Source of the DNA: Thalassia testudinum
Taxonomy: Eukaryota; Streptophyta; Magnoliopsida; Alismatales; Hydrocharitaceae
Assembly: GCA_037157565.1 (NCBI GenBank)
Contig: JAZHRO010000026.1
Span: 33,036,501-33,100,500 of the forward strand
DNA: 64,000 bases
Direction of reading: 5' to 3'
Within the stretch, counting starts at the first letter, position 1, and each line of letters opens with the position of its first letter. Below the pieces are notes generated by a model. That model did not search any database and was not told the origin of the DNA. It worked only from the letters and a program-made list of their open reading frames with translations. Position numbers and translations under genes: made by a program. Of the stretch, positions 34,521 to 45,086 are shown piece by piece.

Positions 34521-36393
34521 ATGGCAGAGGAGGTGCCCTCCTCCCCTTCTCTTTTAGGCTCCGATCCAGATCCCCCTCTGAAGCCTTCTTTCGCTTCAGT
34601 CGTCTCTGGTTAGGCCCCTCCTCTGGAGAAGTACTTCAAGGAGCTCTCTCTTCCTGTGTGCAAGTTGACCCTTTACGAGGGTGTTTCCTGTACCTCTTTC
34701 TCTATGGAAGAGGTCACTGATCTGAGCTCGGACTTGTCTTCTTCGGTTATTACTCACGCTTGGGGCCCTAAGCCCTCTTTTCAGGCCATTCGACTCTTTC
34801 TCTCCGATTGGCTTCATGTTTCTTCCCCTTTTTCGATTATTTCCCTCGACCTTCGACATTGGCTGATTCGCTGTCCTTTGTATCTTGATTTTTGTAAGAT
34901 TTTTTCGCTGGATTCGGTGGTTTTGGAACGTGTTAGGGTTCAGTTCATCAAATGGACTCCTTCCTTTCGCACCTACTCCCCGGTGTCCTCAGCCCTGGTG
35001 TGGGTTGGCTTCCCTGGATTGAACCTTCACCTTCTCCATTCGAATGCGCTGCTCTCTCCTGCTTATCAGATTGGCAATCCTGCCTTTGTGGATCCGCTCA
35101 CCCTTCGTGGTTTTTGTTCGGGTTATCCGTCGGTGTGTGTTGAGATCGATATGCTTTCTCCTAAGCTGGACTTTATTTTCATCTTGAATGGTACTATGAA
35201 GATTAAATAGCGGGTGGTTCATGAAAGATTTCCTCTCTTCTGTTCCCGTTGCTCCTTGTTTGGTCACTCCCTGCTTCTCTATTTAGCTCATTTTTCGTCT
35301 GAAAATCCCCTTGAGGAGGGGGGTTTGGGATCTAATGCCTCTGATGTTCCCTTTTAGGATGCCAGGTCGTAAGCGTCAGGTGATGGCTCCTCCGATGCTG
35401 GTGCGGTGGCTCGACTTCCCGAGGAGGAGATGATGCCTTCGCTTCCTGCAGTGGCCTGAATCCTCCTTAACCCTCCACCACTCTGACTCGACCTCTAGCG
35501 GGGGAGCTAGGATAGGGTTTATCATCAGTCTGTATTAACTCCTCTCCTTCTCTTGGGGGCTCCCATCCTCCTCATCCCCATTCTTCTCCACCGCTGGAAA
35601 AGGCCCCATGGACCTTCAAGCTTCGTCATCATCGCCACTGCCGCCTTGTCAAGCGACTTCCTGGTTCGGGGAACCAAGTCCTGGAGGAACATCCCTAGGT
35701 CACTTTGTTCCCTGCTTAGGTGACCTCTATACCTGTGGCTAATGATTGTAAGTCTATTGATGATGCCAGCAATAATTGTCTTATTGCGCCTGATTTTCCT
35801 GCTGTTGGGAATGTTTGCTTTGTGCTTGATTTTCCTATTGCTTCACCGAACTCCTCCCATCAGATATGGGTTAGGAAGGATTTGTTTTCTTCTGATGTGG
35901 CTTCTAGGTCACACATTTTTCCCCTTTCTTTCCCAGTGATTTTAGGCTTTTTAAACCTCCCTATTTAGTAGGTTCCTCTGATGGCAGTGATAAGCATTCT
36001 CAGGGTCTTTCTTTAGACAACACTAATCTAGCTAAATTTGATGGCAATCTTCTGGTTGGTAATAACCTTAATGGCGAGCTTTCCTAGGGCATTTATCTTC
36101 CTCGACCCACTCCTTCCCCTGATCTTGACCCTCCCCTTATCATTGAATTATCTCAGGAGGGTGGGACCGAGGAAGTGAGATATGATGGCTATAACGGATT
36201 TTCTACTTCCAAAGCGAGATCTCTTGATTTTTCCAATCCTCTTGTCTCTATGTCGGTTACCCATCTTGATTTGGCACATGTGCTGCACTCTCCGTCTAGG
36301 CTTAGAGGAGTTCGCAGGGGTTATTCATCAGTGGGTCCGACTGCAATTACTAGGAGTCGATTGAAGTCCCAATCTTGCTCCATTTCCCAATGA
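34521..36393 (+). pseudogene. LINE C ORF1, decayed
   Basis: The start is ATG 34521 (MAEEVPSSPSLLGSDPD). The frame is the same as the 34656-35210 segment, with one TAG at about 34611. Conserved blocks are ITHAWGPKPSFQAIRLFLSD (34752), WVGFPGLNLHLLHSNALL (34998) and the zinc knuckle CSRCSLFGHSLLLY (35241), whose last Cys is replaced by Tyr. A TAG at 35208 replaces the Gln seen in LINE A. The C-terminus (HSPSRLRGVRRGYSSVG, 36289) ends at TGA 36391-36393, overlapping the ORF2 start. Role as for LINE A ORF1. Confidence 0.7.
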
Positions 36394-37735
36394 ATTTTCT
36401 TTTCTGGAATTTTAGGGGTATTATCAATACCCCCACTTTAAATCGCTTAAAAGCTATGATTTCCTCCAATCGCCTTCAAATCATCTTCTTGTTGGAGCCT
36501 TTTGCTACTTCCTCTGAAATTGATCGTACTCTACAAGCTATTCATCTTGATCATGCTTTATCTCCTCCAGAGTGTCCTAATATTTGGTGCCTTTGGAAAG
36601 ACTCGGTCTCCATTTCCTCCTTATTTTCCTACTCCCAAGCTTTAACGGTTGAGCGCAGGTTTCTTGGTCATGTCTTTATCATCTCTGCTATTTATGCCTC
36701 CTATGACCCTGACACTAGGCTCAACCTCTGGAATCATCTTTCTATTATTAAGACCATGTTCCCCTTATCTCCTTGGATTGTTGGGGCAGACTTTAACTCC
36801 ATCTTCTCTGCTTCTGAAAAGAGAGGTGGTCGTCCTTTCTCTCCCTCTCAAACCCTTCCTTTTTAGCGCTTCTCTGATAATGCTGCTCTTATTGACTTAC
36901 CTTTAGGAGGTGACCAAATGTCTTGGTGTAATGGCAGGCATGGTCAATCTAGGATCTACCAAAAGTTGGACTATATCTTTCTTAATCATTTTGCGATGGC
37001 TCTTGTCCCTAGTAGGCGTTGTCTCTCTCGTTGCAACTCTGACAATGCCCCCATGCTTCTTTGTATTGCTTCTACCTCAGTGGTCTGTCCTAGGCCTTTC
37101 AAGTTTGAGAATATGTGGTTGAGGGATGGACATCTTAGGGTTTTGGTTGAAACCATTTGGCACTCCTCTAATTTCTCTTACTTTGATCCTATTTCCAAGC
37201 TTTATTCTAAACTTCATATTCTTAAGAGTCTCAAAAGCTGGAATAGATCGACCTTTGGTAATATCCACAAGATGGTTGAAAATCTTGAATCTCGTTATGC
37301 TGAGTTAGACTCCAGGCTCTCCCTTCACTAGGATCCTTCTACCGCTGCTGAGCTCAATGATACTTCTCTTCTCCTTGACAATGCCCTAGTAAAGCTCAAT
37401 GATTTCTATCATCAGAAATTTAAAATCGATTGGCTAAATCAAGGTGAAGGTTGCAACAAGTTCTTTTTTACTTCAATCAAAAGACGCTTTGCAAAACGTG
37501 CTAGAACTTCCCTTACCTCTTCTATTGGGAATGGTTCTTGGGATAGAGCTGCCTCTATTTCCTTTGATTATTTCAAAAATTTGCTCTCTTCTCAGGGTGA
37601 TATAAACGTTAACTCCTTTCTTGACACCATTCCCTCACCTCTCTCTTTTGACAATTGCACTGCTTTAAGTTGCACTCCCACAGAGTCTAAAATTTTTGAC
37701 TCCCTTTCTAGCATGCCCCTGAATAAAACCTGCGG
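36390..37735 (+). pseudogene. LINE C ORF2, endonuclease and start of RT
   Basis: The start is ATG 36390 (MNFLFWNFRGIINTPTLNRL), a clear APE-type endonuclease N-terminus with WNFRG. Further motifs are FLLEP (36489), IWCLWKD (36583) and GADFNSIFSA (36786). A TAG at 36864-36866 and a frame change near 36905 break it. NMWLRDGHLRVL (37112) and KIDWLNQGEGCNKFFF (37425) are standard spacer motifs. It ends at SSMPLNKT (37709), the beginning of the RT domain. Confidence 0.75.
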
Positions 37736-37875
37736 AGGCACCTGCGAAGAAGGTGGGACATTTAGTCCTACCTCGGAAGATTGAGAGCAGGCGTTGTGGA
37801 ATAAAAGGAAAAAGTGTTGGGGGCTTATCGCCTCCTGACACGGGGTGAGGTCTTACTAAACCGATTGCCTCATCC
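37736..37875 (+). mobile_element. LTR-9, left fragment (LTR-3 relative)
   Basis: LTR interior sequence matching LTR-8 around 63645-63740: GGTGGGACATTTAGTCC, then ATCGCCTCCTGACA and GGGGTGAGGTC. The first ~1.85 kb of the LTR is missing, together with about 1 kb of LINE C RT, so one deletion probably removed both. It resumes after LTR-6 at 44074. Confidence 0.6.
37764..37806 (+). promoter_or_regulatory. snRNA-type promoter module in LTR-9
   Basis: AGTCCTACCTCG (37764-37775) has two mismatches to the USE. AATAAAA begins at 37800, exactly 24 bp later. Upstream GTGGGAC forms an almost perfect inverted pair with the USE. Confidence 0.5.
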
Positions 37876-39018
37876 TGGTCGTTTCTTTCTCAACTCAGTT
37901 AATTAAGTTAATTTTACTTAATTATGAATAGAAGAAAGTAACTTAAGTTAACTCAAAATTGTGTCGGTTAGTAGTATAGGGTCGAATTAACTTAACATTT
38001 TAGAATTTTTTAACTGGTTGAGTCCAGGTCGTTCGCTGGGAGGTATAAGTGATTTTAAATTCACTGATTAACTTTATTTATCTTATAAGTATAGGAGGTA
38101 TAATTAGGTTAATTATAGAAACATGAATTTTGCAAAAAATGATTTAATTTGAAGAGATATGCAAAATCCTATATGAAACCTTATTTTCAACATTTATATC
38201 TCAATAGATTTAAGGCAAATAAAAGTTTGTCTATTCAACATATGCCTTATTACAACATTTAAAAGCAAAAGAAATTAAAAATACTATAATAAGAAAAGCA
38301 ATTACTTAATTTCTTCACCCTTCAACCTCTCTAAATTATCTCTTCCTTCTCTTTCTTCTATCTCTTTATTCTTTCTCTTCTCTTCCTTATTTCCTTTTAT
38401 TCTATTTATTCTTTATTTTTCTCTTATTCTCTCAAGCTACTTTTCTTTCTTCTTTCTCTATTGCTCCTGCCTTCATCTTCTTTTCCCTTTGTCTTCTTAA
38501 GCTTAGTCTTCATGTCTGTTATTCCTTCTTTGTGAGTCCTTCTGTTTCCTTCTTTCCCTTTCTTTCTCTTCCCTTTCCTTAGCCTTTCTTTTTCCTTTCC
38601 CTTAGTACTTAGCTCTTAGCTTCTTCAGCTCCTTCTACTTTCAACAGTTAGCATTTAACCTTCCTTTCCTTCATTCCCTTCAGCTGAATTGGGTTTTCCT
38701 TCTCAACCAAAAAATAGTTTTTGGTTTACGGCGAGGTCCTTTCGAGGATACACAACACCCTTATCAAGGTGGGACCAAACCCTACTCGATCCTTGCCTGA
38801 TTCGAATTATGGTTTATTTTCGATTTATTTTCTTTCGAGCCGAACTTGCCCAACCGCCTCCCAGGCCTCGCCCTCCCAGGGCCAACATCGCACACTCCCA
38901 CTCAGGCGCACACCCGCAGGCACACACATGCTCGCACACACACACATAGATGCTCAGAAGTTCGGTTTAGATTTCGCGCCGAGCGCTTGACGACTGGTAT
39001 GCCACAGTAAGAAATTAG

Positions 39019-39061
39019 TTTTATACCAAGGCACGTGCTCGAAGACTTCCGATGTGGGACT
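39019..39061 (-). promoter_or_regulatory. snRNA-type promoter module in LTR-6
   Basis: On the minus strand AGTCCCACATCG (39061-39050) is an exact USE match, and TATAAAA begins at 39025 after exactly 24 bp. Downstream, CAGTCGTCAAGCGCTCGG also occurs (with one base fewer) after the LTR-10 module, so the likely transcribed start is conserved too. Confidence 0.65.
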
Positions 39062-39940
39062 TTGTTTTCCCCCTCCAGACCCGACTTCAAATAAGATATC
39101 TTCTGACTCAGAGCTCCAAATCAAGTGATACAAGGCTTGATGGAAAGCTCTAAGGTAGCTCTACAAGATTGTGTAATCAATTTTAGGTTAAGGGGATGTT
39201 TTCCTCTTCGATTTGAAGAGCGAATCTAGGGGGTTCCTACGGGGTATTGACTGCCTAGAGGTAAAATAATGCTTACAGGGACTTCAAATTGGATTTTCTA
39301 ACTTAGCTAAGGTCTGGGTTCTGCAGAAGATTCCGCAGCAGCTGGAGTAGGTTCTGAAGCTCTAAAAGCTTCAGGAACTGCAGAGAAGCTTCAAGCTTCT
39401 CTAAAAGCTTCAGAGAACAATTTTCAGACTCTGAATAGGTAAACAGACACTTAAGAACATTCTTAATCAATTTCAACAAATTCTAAGGGTTAAAACAAAC
39501 TAATGTGGACAGGATTTAAGATCAAATTTCATCCAAATACCATTGCCATCAGTTTGGGTTCGAAAACAACCCAAACTGATAGGGTTTGAATTCCAATCAA
39601 ATTACATATCTGAGCTCTTCTAATTCACTCTAAAACTTTTCAACAGAATCTCAAAGTCCATTTAAGCTTCTCAATTCATCAAATCGAGCTCAGAATCAAA
39701 ATCTCCTGCTCAGTTTGACTGTGAAGCTCAAATTTTTGACTTTCTGTTTAATGCCTCTTCACAAGAAATTAAGGCCTTAAGTAGCATCCTCTCAACCTCA
39801 GAAACTTACTCAATCCCTTAGACAGGTATGTAAACCCTAGAAATTAGGGTTCCAGGCTCATCACCTGAACTCATAAGGTGCTTTGTTCGTCAGAGTGATT
39901 GGAAGGTTTCTACAAAGATTTGAGGTCAGGAACAACTTTA

Positions 39941-42116
39941 GTGCATGACAAAAAGCCATTTTCGCGCATTTGAAAGTCGTCGGAAATCGTAGTATAGTCG
40001 CGCAAAAACGTTTGTCAAAAATTGATTTCTAAAGATAACGAGACTTGAGTCCCGGTCGTTCTTCTCTGGGAGGCGTTGCTTTTACTTTTGAAATCGATCT
40101 TACTCTACTTTGTTTAGAATCGCATGCCAGTTCGTGATTATTATGTATTTAGGTATGACATGCTCAGTTGCAAGAATATTAGGAATCGAAAACAGGCAAC
40201 TTGAATCACACAAAAAGAATGACAATTATTAAGCTCATGGTGATTTCAAACATATAAAGACAAATATATATATATATATATAAGCATTTTTCATTCATTC
40301 AGCGGGAGAGTCGTTTGCAACATAAAACGTAGAGGGAAGCTTGTACATAAATGCTTGAAAATTAAATCCAACTACCAGAAAATGATCGCATACAAGAATC
40401 GATGGGGGGATTTTGCATGCATCATTGGGGGAGAAATAAGACTACACTACTAAGCAGTAAATAAAAGTAGTAAATATACGAAGAGCATAATCTAAATCTA
40501 GCAGAATGGAAGGGCATTCAGGGGTGGTCCCCGATGGCCTTTGAGTGGTTGAGAGAAGAAGGAGGGGCGGCCAATGGAACTTAGGTCGACCCTTGGAGAG
40601 AGGTTGGGGAGCTGATCCAGCTTCCTGGCATGGAGATGGTGGCCTCCATGGTGGTGCTCAACTCGTGGAGGTGGAGTGGAGATGGAAGTGGCTAACCTAA
40701 GTGGAATGGATGCCAAGGAAGTGAATGGGTGCAAATGGCCACCCAAGGGATCTTTTTATAGACCTAAGGGAAGCTCTCTAGAGAATTATGGAATTCTCTA
40801 GAGAGGCCTATGGTGGGAGCTCATGGGAGAGTGAGAGAGAGAGGGTGGATAGTGGTTTTTAGATCCACCAAATGTGGATCTAAAAATTGAATGGCTCTTG
40901 GTTGCTATTTTTGGCAACCAAGGCAACCACACATGGTAGAGAGTTCTAGAGAACTCTAGGCTAGGTATTTTCGTGTGGATGGTGTGTGTGGGTCGAAACT
41001 TAGGTGGCTAGGTTGATTAGGTTAGGTTCTAGTGGGTATAGGTCAAGGTATGCCTCAAATTAGGGTTATAAACCCTAATTCACTAAGGTAAAGTGCAATT
41101 AAACTTAATACAAGTTTAATTGGGTGTGTGAAAACTTAATTGAGAGTAAAATAACTCAATTAAGTCAGGTCTAGGTCAATTGGACTCTCACTGAGTCCAA
41201 TTGGACAGTGTGTGCTGAGATCAGGGCTCAATTGGACTCAATGAGTCCAATTGAATAGGCTGATGGAATTGACTAAGATCCAAGTCAATTAGGTTTAGTG
41301 AGGACCTAATTAGGTCCTTAGGGAGGTCTAGAGGTGGTGTACTAGGGTTAGGGCACCTTAATTTAGGTTCCTATGGGGTTGGAATTGGGTTTAGGGACCT
41401 AGAGATCCAAGATCAAGGCTTAAATCTCAAAACAGGAATTGGAGAGCAGTATCAGACGTCTTATACTAAAAAATCAGAAGTCCAGACTTGTTGTCTGGAC
41501 GTCCAATCAGAGTTAGGAAGGATTTCAGGTTCTGTTTTGGGTATTCTGCAGAAATTGGACGTCTAACAAAGTGTCTGGACGTCCAATAACACTGCAGAAG
41601 TGGGTTTGAAGTGTGCAGGAGTTGGCTAAGGGTCATGGACGTCCTAAAACTTATTTGGACGTCCAGAGAAGGGTTGGAACTAGGGTTTTAGGTCTTCCTA
41701 GGGTGTTGTGACCTAATCTAAGGGTGGCTAAGGCTTGGGGAAGTCTCTAGGCTATCCTAGGGTTAGGATGGACCTAAGCTCTTCACATTTTACTGCTTTA
41801 TTCCTACTTAATAGAATAGCAAACTTTTTACCCCCTTACATTATTATTCCTACATCTAAACTAGGCCTTATGCTCCAGCTCTGCTACAACTCCTGTTATT
41901 CCTGATTCAGCTTTAGATCCAGCTCCTGATCAGCTTATTCCCTGCAATCGACATAATGCACTTAATCAGCACATTATAGCATTATTTTATGCATAGCTAA
42001 AGGAAAGCAGTAAAGATGCAGATAATGCGTATGCATGCATGAATAACCCTAACTTATGCTAAGTCCTAGCTTACTCTAGGCCAATTAAGACCTATGATTG
42101 CTGTGCAATCAGTGCA
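39941..42116. repeat. TSD GTGCA flanking LTR-5b
   Basis: GTGCA occurs at 39941-39945 and 42112-42116, directly next to the LTR ends. It defines the insertion of LTR-5b into LTR-6. Confidence 0.85.
39946..42111 (-). mobile_element. LTR-5b: Ty3/gypsy-type solo LTR
   Basis: On the minus strand it starts TGATTGCACAGCAATCA at 42111 and ends TTTTTGTCA at 39946 (2166 bp). It is the same family as LTR-5a in the opposite orientation. The LTR-end motif is at 40074-40047. About six GACGTC words lie at 41455-41670. No internal region, so a solo LTR. A short (TA)n lies at 40264-40282. An 82-codon minus frame near 40498 has no support. Confidence 0.85.
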
Positions 42117-42169
42117 CTGCACTGAAGCTTCTAGACACCTAAAATGCATCTTTTAAACTTCTATACAGG

Positions 42170-42198
42170 CTTCTCCAACTCCACCGGAGTTGGAGAAG
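42170..42198. repeat. 13-bp perfect hairpin in LTR-6
   Basis: CTTCTCCAACTCC, loop ACC, then its exact reverse complement. Together with CT/GA-rich surroundings this could form a strong RNA hairpin. Role unknown. Confidence 0.85.
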
Positions 42199-44073
42199 AT
42201 GATACCTCAACCTGAGCTCTAGTGGTTAAAATCCCAAATAAATGACCTCAAACTAATCTATGATCAATATCACATCAATCTGGAGCTTCTTATTAACTTC
42301 TGTAGGCTGAAGAAAAGAAATTGACTCGCCGAAGCTCCGGTGAGTCCAGAAAGAATACAAATTATGCACAGAGTGAGAATTTGTGCCATTTTTGAATTAA
42401 AAAGGTTCTTGAGGTCACAAGGAACCTCAGAATCGCATTAATTTCTTCATTTACTCATTAGAACTAAGATTTGACAGTAAATTCAATTTGAATGCAATCT
42501 GAGTTGGTTGAGGAATAGGACTTGATCTCTCACTTAGATGAGTGGAGAAATCAAGTCAACAGATATTTGTGATCATAATTATATAAATAATTTATAATTT
42601 AAACTGCTCTTGAGCTGCCATTGACAGCGAGTTCAGGAGCTTAATTAAAATTGGGTGATTACATTATAGATGGTAATTGTTCATATTAAAGTGTGGAATA
42701 GGGTCCTTAGATGATGAAGGACCTTATGAAGGTGGAGCTAAATCAGCTACTGCCGCCATGGACAACAACAGTAGCTGTGGTGGTGGAAGTGATTTAAGCG
42801 ATTAAATGATAGAATTAGTGCTTAAATGATTTAGAAATGAACATGGATGGTAGAGAAAGGTGGATAGTGGATTCAAAAGACCAATTTATGGCTTCTGCAA
42901 GCTCAAGGAGCTAGCCGGAGTCGAAGAAGACGATCTTGAGAATTCTGACATTACGCTAAACTAACTAACTAACTATTTAGACTACTCCTACTCCTGCTCC
43001 TACCTACTGTTACCTGGACGAAGGAGGTAAAGGGACTCCGTCGAAAGCTCTTTACGGAGGACGAAATCAGAGGATATTGAGGAAGATCTCCGGTGGGCGA
43101 AAATGGATGGGGTAGAGGCACTCCTCGGTCGACGCCTTTGTCCAAGGACGCGACAGACCTTGGCGAAGTTCCTAAGCCAAACAAGATGGACGGAGGAAGT
43201 CGGAGGATGATGTGGAAGGTCACCGGAGTTGTGGAAGAATAGCTTATTGGGTCGGTTACAGTGAAGAAGAGGGAAGGGAGCCAACTTACCAGAAATCGAG
43301 GGGGTGAGGGGCTATTTATAGTTGATGGCGATGAAGAGGGTGGCAGAGTCTGGATGTGAGAAGAGCTAGAGGAGGTTAACCACTGGCGTCGTCTCCGACG
43401 ACGTTGAGGTTAACTCCCACCTAAAATTAGGATAAAAGTATCATCCAGACCGATGGATGAAAATAGGATGGTGAGCGCAAGCTCCAGGAGCTTGGAGAAG
43501 GTGGAACGACGTTGGATGTGCGGTGGTCAAGCGGTGGAAGCACCCTCAGTCGTCAGCCGTTCAACCAGCTGAAGGAAGAAGAAGAAGAAGAAGACAGGGA
43601 CCTTTATGAAATGAAACCTAAGGACCTATATGAGAATTAAGGACCCGATTGAAATGAATTAAAAGGATCTAAATGTAAACTCAGGTTTTTAAGGTTTATT
43701 TTAACTTAGATCTTTTTCAACTTTTTATATATGATTATAAATAAGGTAATTATTATGTTTAGACCTTGAATTTACATTTTTGGCCTTTTTAGGTTAATTT
43801 ATTAAATTAGGTAAAGTTATTTAAGTTATTACATACTTATGTATACATTATGCTTAAGTTAATTAATCTATTAATTAGAGGAATGATTGTTAAGATCTCG
43901 AGTCCACTTATTAATTAAATTATTAATAATATTATTTGAATGATAAAATAGCATTTTTAACTTATTTTAAGGTCCTTTACTATATATCCCTTATTTTATA
44001 ATTAACCCATATATACTCATATCCTTAGCTAATTAACTAGAAATACTAGTTAATTAGGGGTAATTAGAGATCA

Positions 44074-44843
44074 TGATGAGCCTCCCATTAGCGACCCACA
44101 CCCCACGGACTTGGTTCTGACCCGACTACCCGTGCACTCCTCGCCCACCACCCACGCCAGTGGGCCTGGTTTTGGGCGCGCTAACCCAACCCGTTAACCC
44201 GAGAAGGCTCTGGGAGAGCGAGCCTAAGAGAGAAGAAAGAAGAGTGATCGCAGAGAGGGTAGGGGTAGGTTTTGCTCTTAGGAGAAAAAGAGAAAGAAGA
44301 AGCTAAGGGTGAAGACAAGGAAGAGGAGGGAGGAAGCCGAAGGTGAAGCCAAGGAAGGAAGGGCAGAAGCTTGAGCAGCTAAAGAAGAGAAGGCTCGGCT
44401 GAAGTCAGAGACAGACGAAGGAAAAAGAAGCTAAGGCCAGAGCAAATCAGAGAAGAGGAAGAAGAAGAAAGAGCCAAGAAGAAACAAGGCCGTCAGAGGC
44501 AGAGAATAGAGGAAAGAAGAGAAAGAAGAAGAAGGAGATCAGCCAGAGAAATCAAAGACAGCACTGTAGCACTTGGCATTTGAGATGTCTGATTTTCACA
44601 TCTGACGTCCATGCTTTATTTTGAGCTTATATATACATTGAGATTATCTTTCTTGCTTTATAACTTTGATTCGTCATTGCATATTATAAATTTGAAAGTT
44701 GTGTTGGTTTTTGAACCTCAATTTGCTCCCTGTGTTCGACCTTGGATTTACATTTTTCGAGTAATAAAATTCATTTGTTTTCAAAGCAATTTTGGCTATA
44801 CTACGACACATTTATTTTAAACCCGATTTCGCTTCGACAAACA
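44074..44843 (+). mobile_element. LTR-9, right fragment
   Basis: It resembles the later part of LTR-2 and LTR-8: CGACTACCCGTGCACTCC, CCACCACCCACGCC, GA-rich 44220-44560, LTR-end motif (44724-44747), TATACTACGACAC (44797), terminus GACAAACA at 44843. LINE C sequence follows at once. Joining to the left fragment across LTR-6 is inference from homology. Confidence 0.65.
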
Positions 44844-45086
44844 GGTTTCTAAGTTTGTTATTCGAAAACTCCATTCTCTTTTTGCTGACTTTTTCTGGGG
44901 TTCCTTTGATCATAGCTCTCACCACCACTGGATTTCTTGGAGCTCTATCGTGCGTCCTTTTGACTTTGGTGGCCTTTGCATCCTTGAATTAAACCTTTTT
45001 ATTAAGGCCTTGAGACTGAAGAGAGCTTGGAATATCTTTTTTGGTGACTCTTCCCACCATTCTTTTATGAGGGATCTTTTGCTTGG
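44844..45086 (+). pseudogene. LINE C ORF2, zf-RVT region, piece 2
   Basis: The frame reads SKFVIRKLHSLFADFFWG, then HHHWISWSSIVRPFDFGGLC, the post-RT region of plant LINE ORF2 (compare LINE A at 32285). It is cut at 45086 by E2 and continues at 58958 with the duplicated CTTGG. The LINE sequence between 37735 and here (RT core) is missing. Confidence 0.8.

Larger units (their letters stand above)
34127..37735 (+). mobile_element. LINE C, 5' part (leader, ORF1, ORF2 to early RT)
   Basis: A second L1-type LINE of the same subfamily and strand as LINE A. The CT-rich leader runs 34127-34520, then ORF1 and ORF2. It breaks off inside the RT motif MPLNKT at about 37735, where LTR-9 interior sequence begins. 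The later pieces at 44844, 58958 and 61504 are most simply the same LINE. Confidence 0.75.
37876..44073 (-). mobile_element. LTR-6: ~4-kb gypsy-type LTR, split by solo LTR-5b
   Basis: Minus-strand LTR, about 4.0 kb without LTR-5b. It ends (element orientation) at GACCA 37876 and starts near TGATCTCTAATT at 44073. Landmarks in element order: AT-rich start, TATAAATAG at 43320, CT-rich exon-like part, 13-bp hairpin (42198-42170), snRNA-type module (39061-39019), GA-rich part (38640-38340), LTR-end motif (38043-38020). The same order occurs in LTR-10. No TSD could be matched (CATCC left, TGATG right), so the outer ends are approximate. It interrupts LTR-9. Confidence 0.6.
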
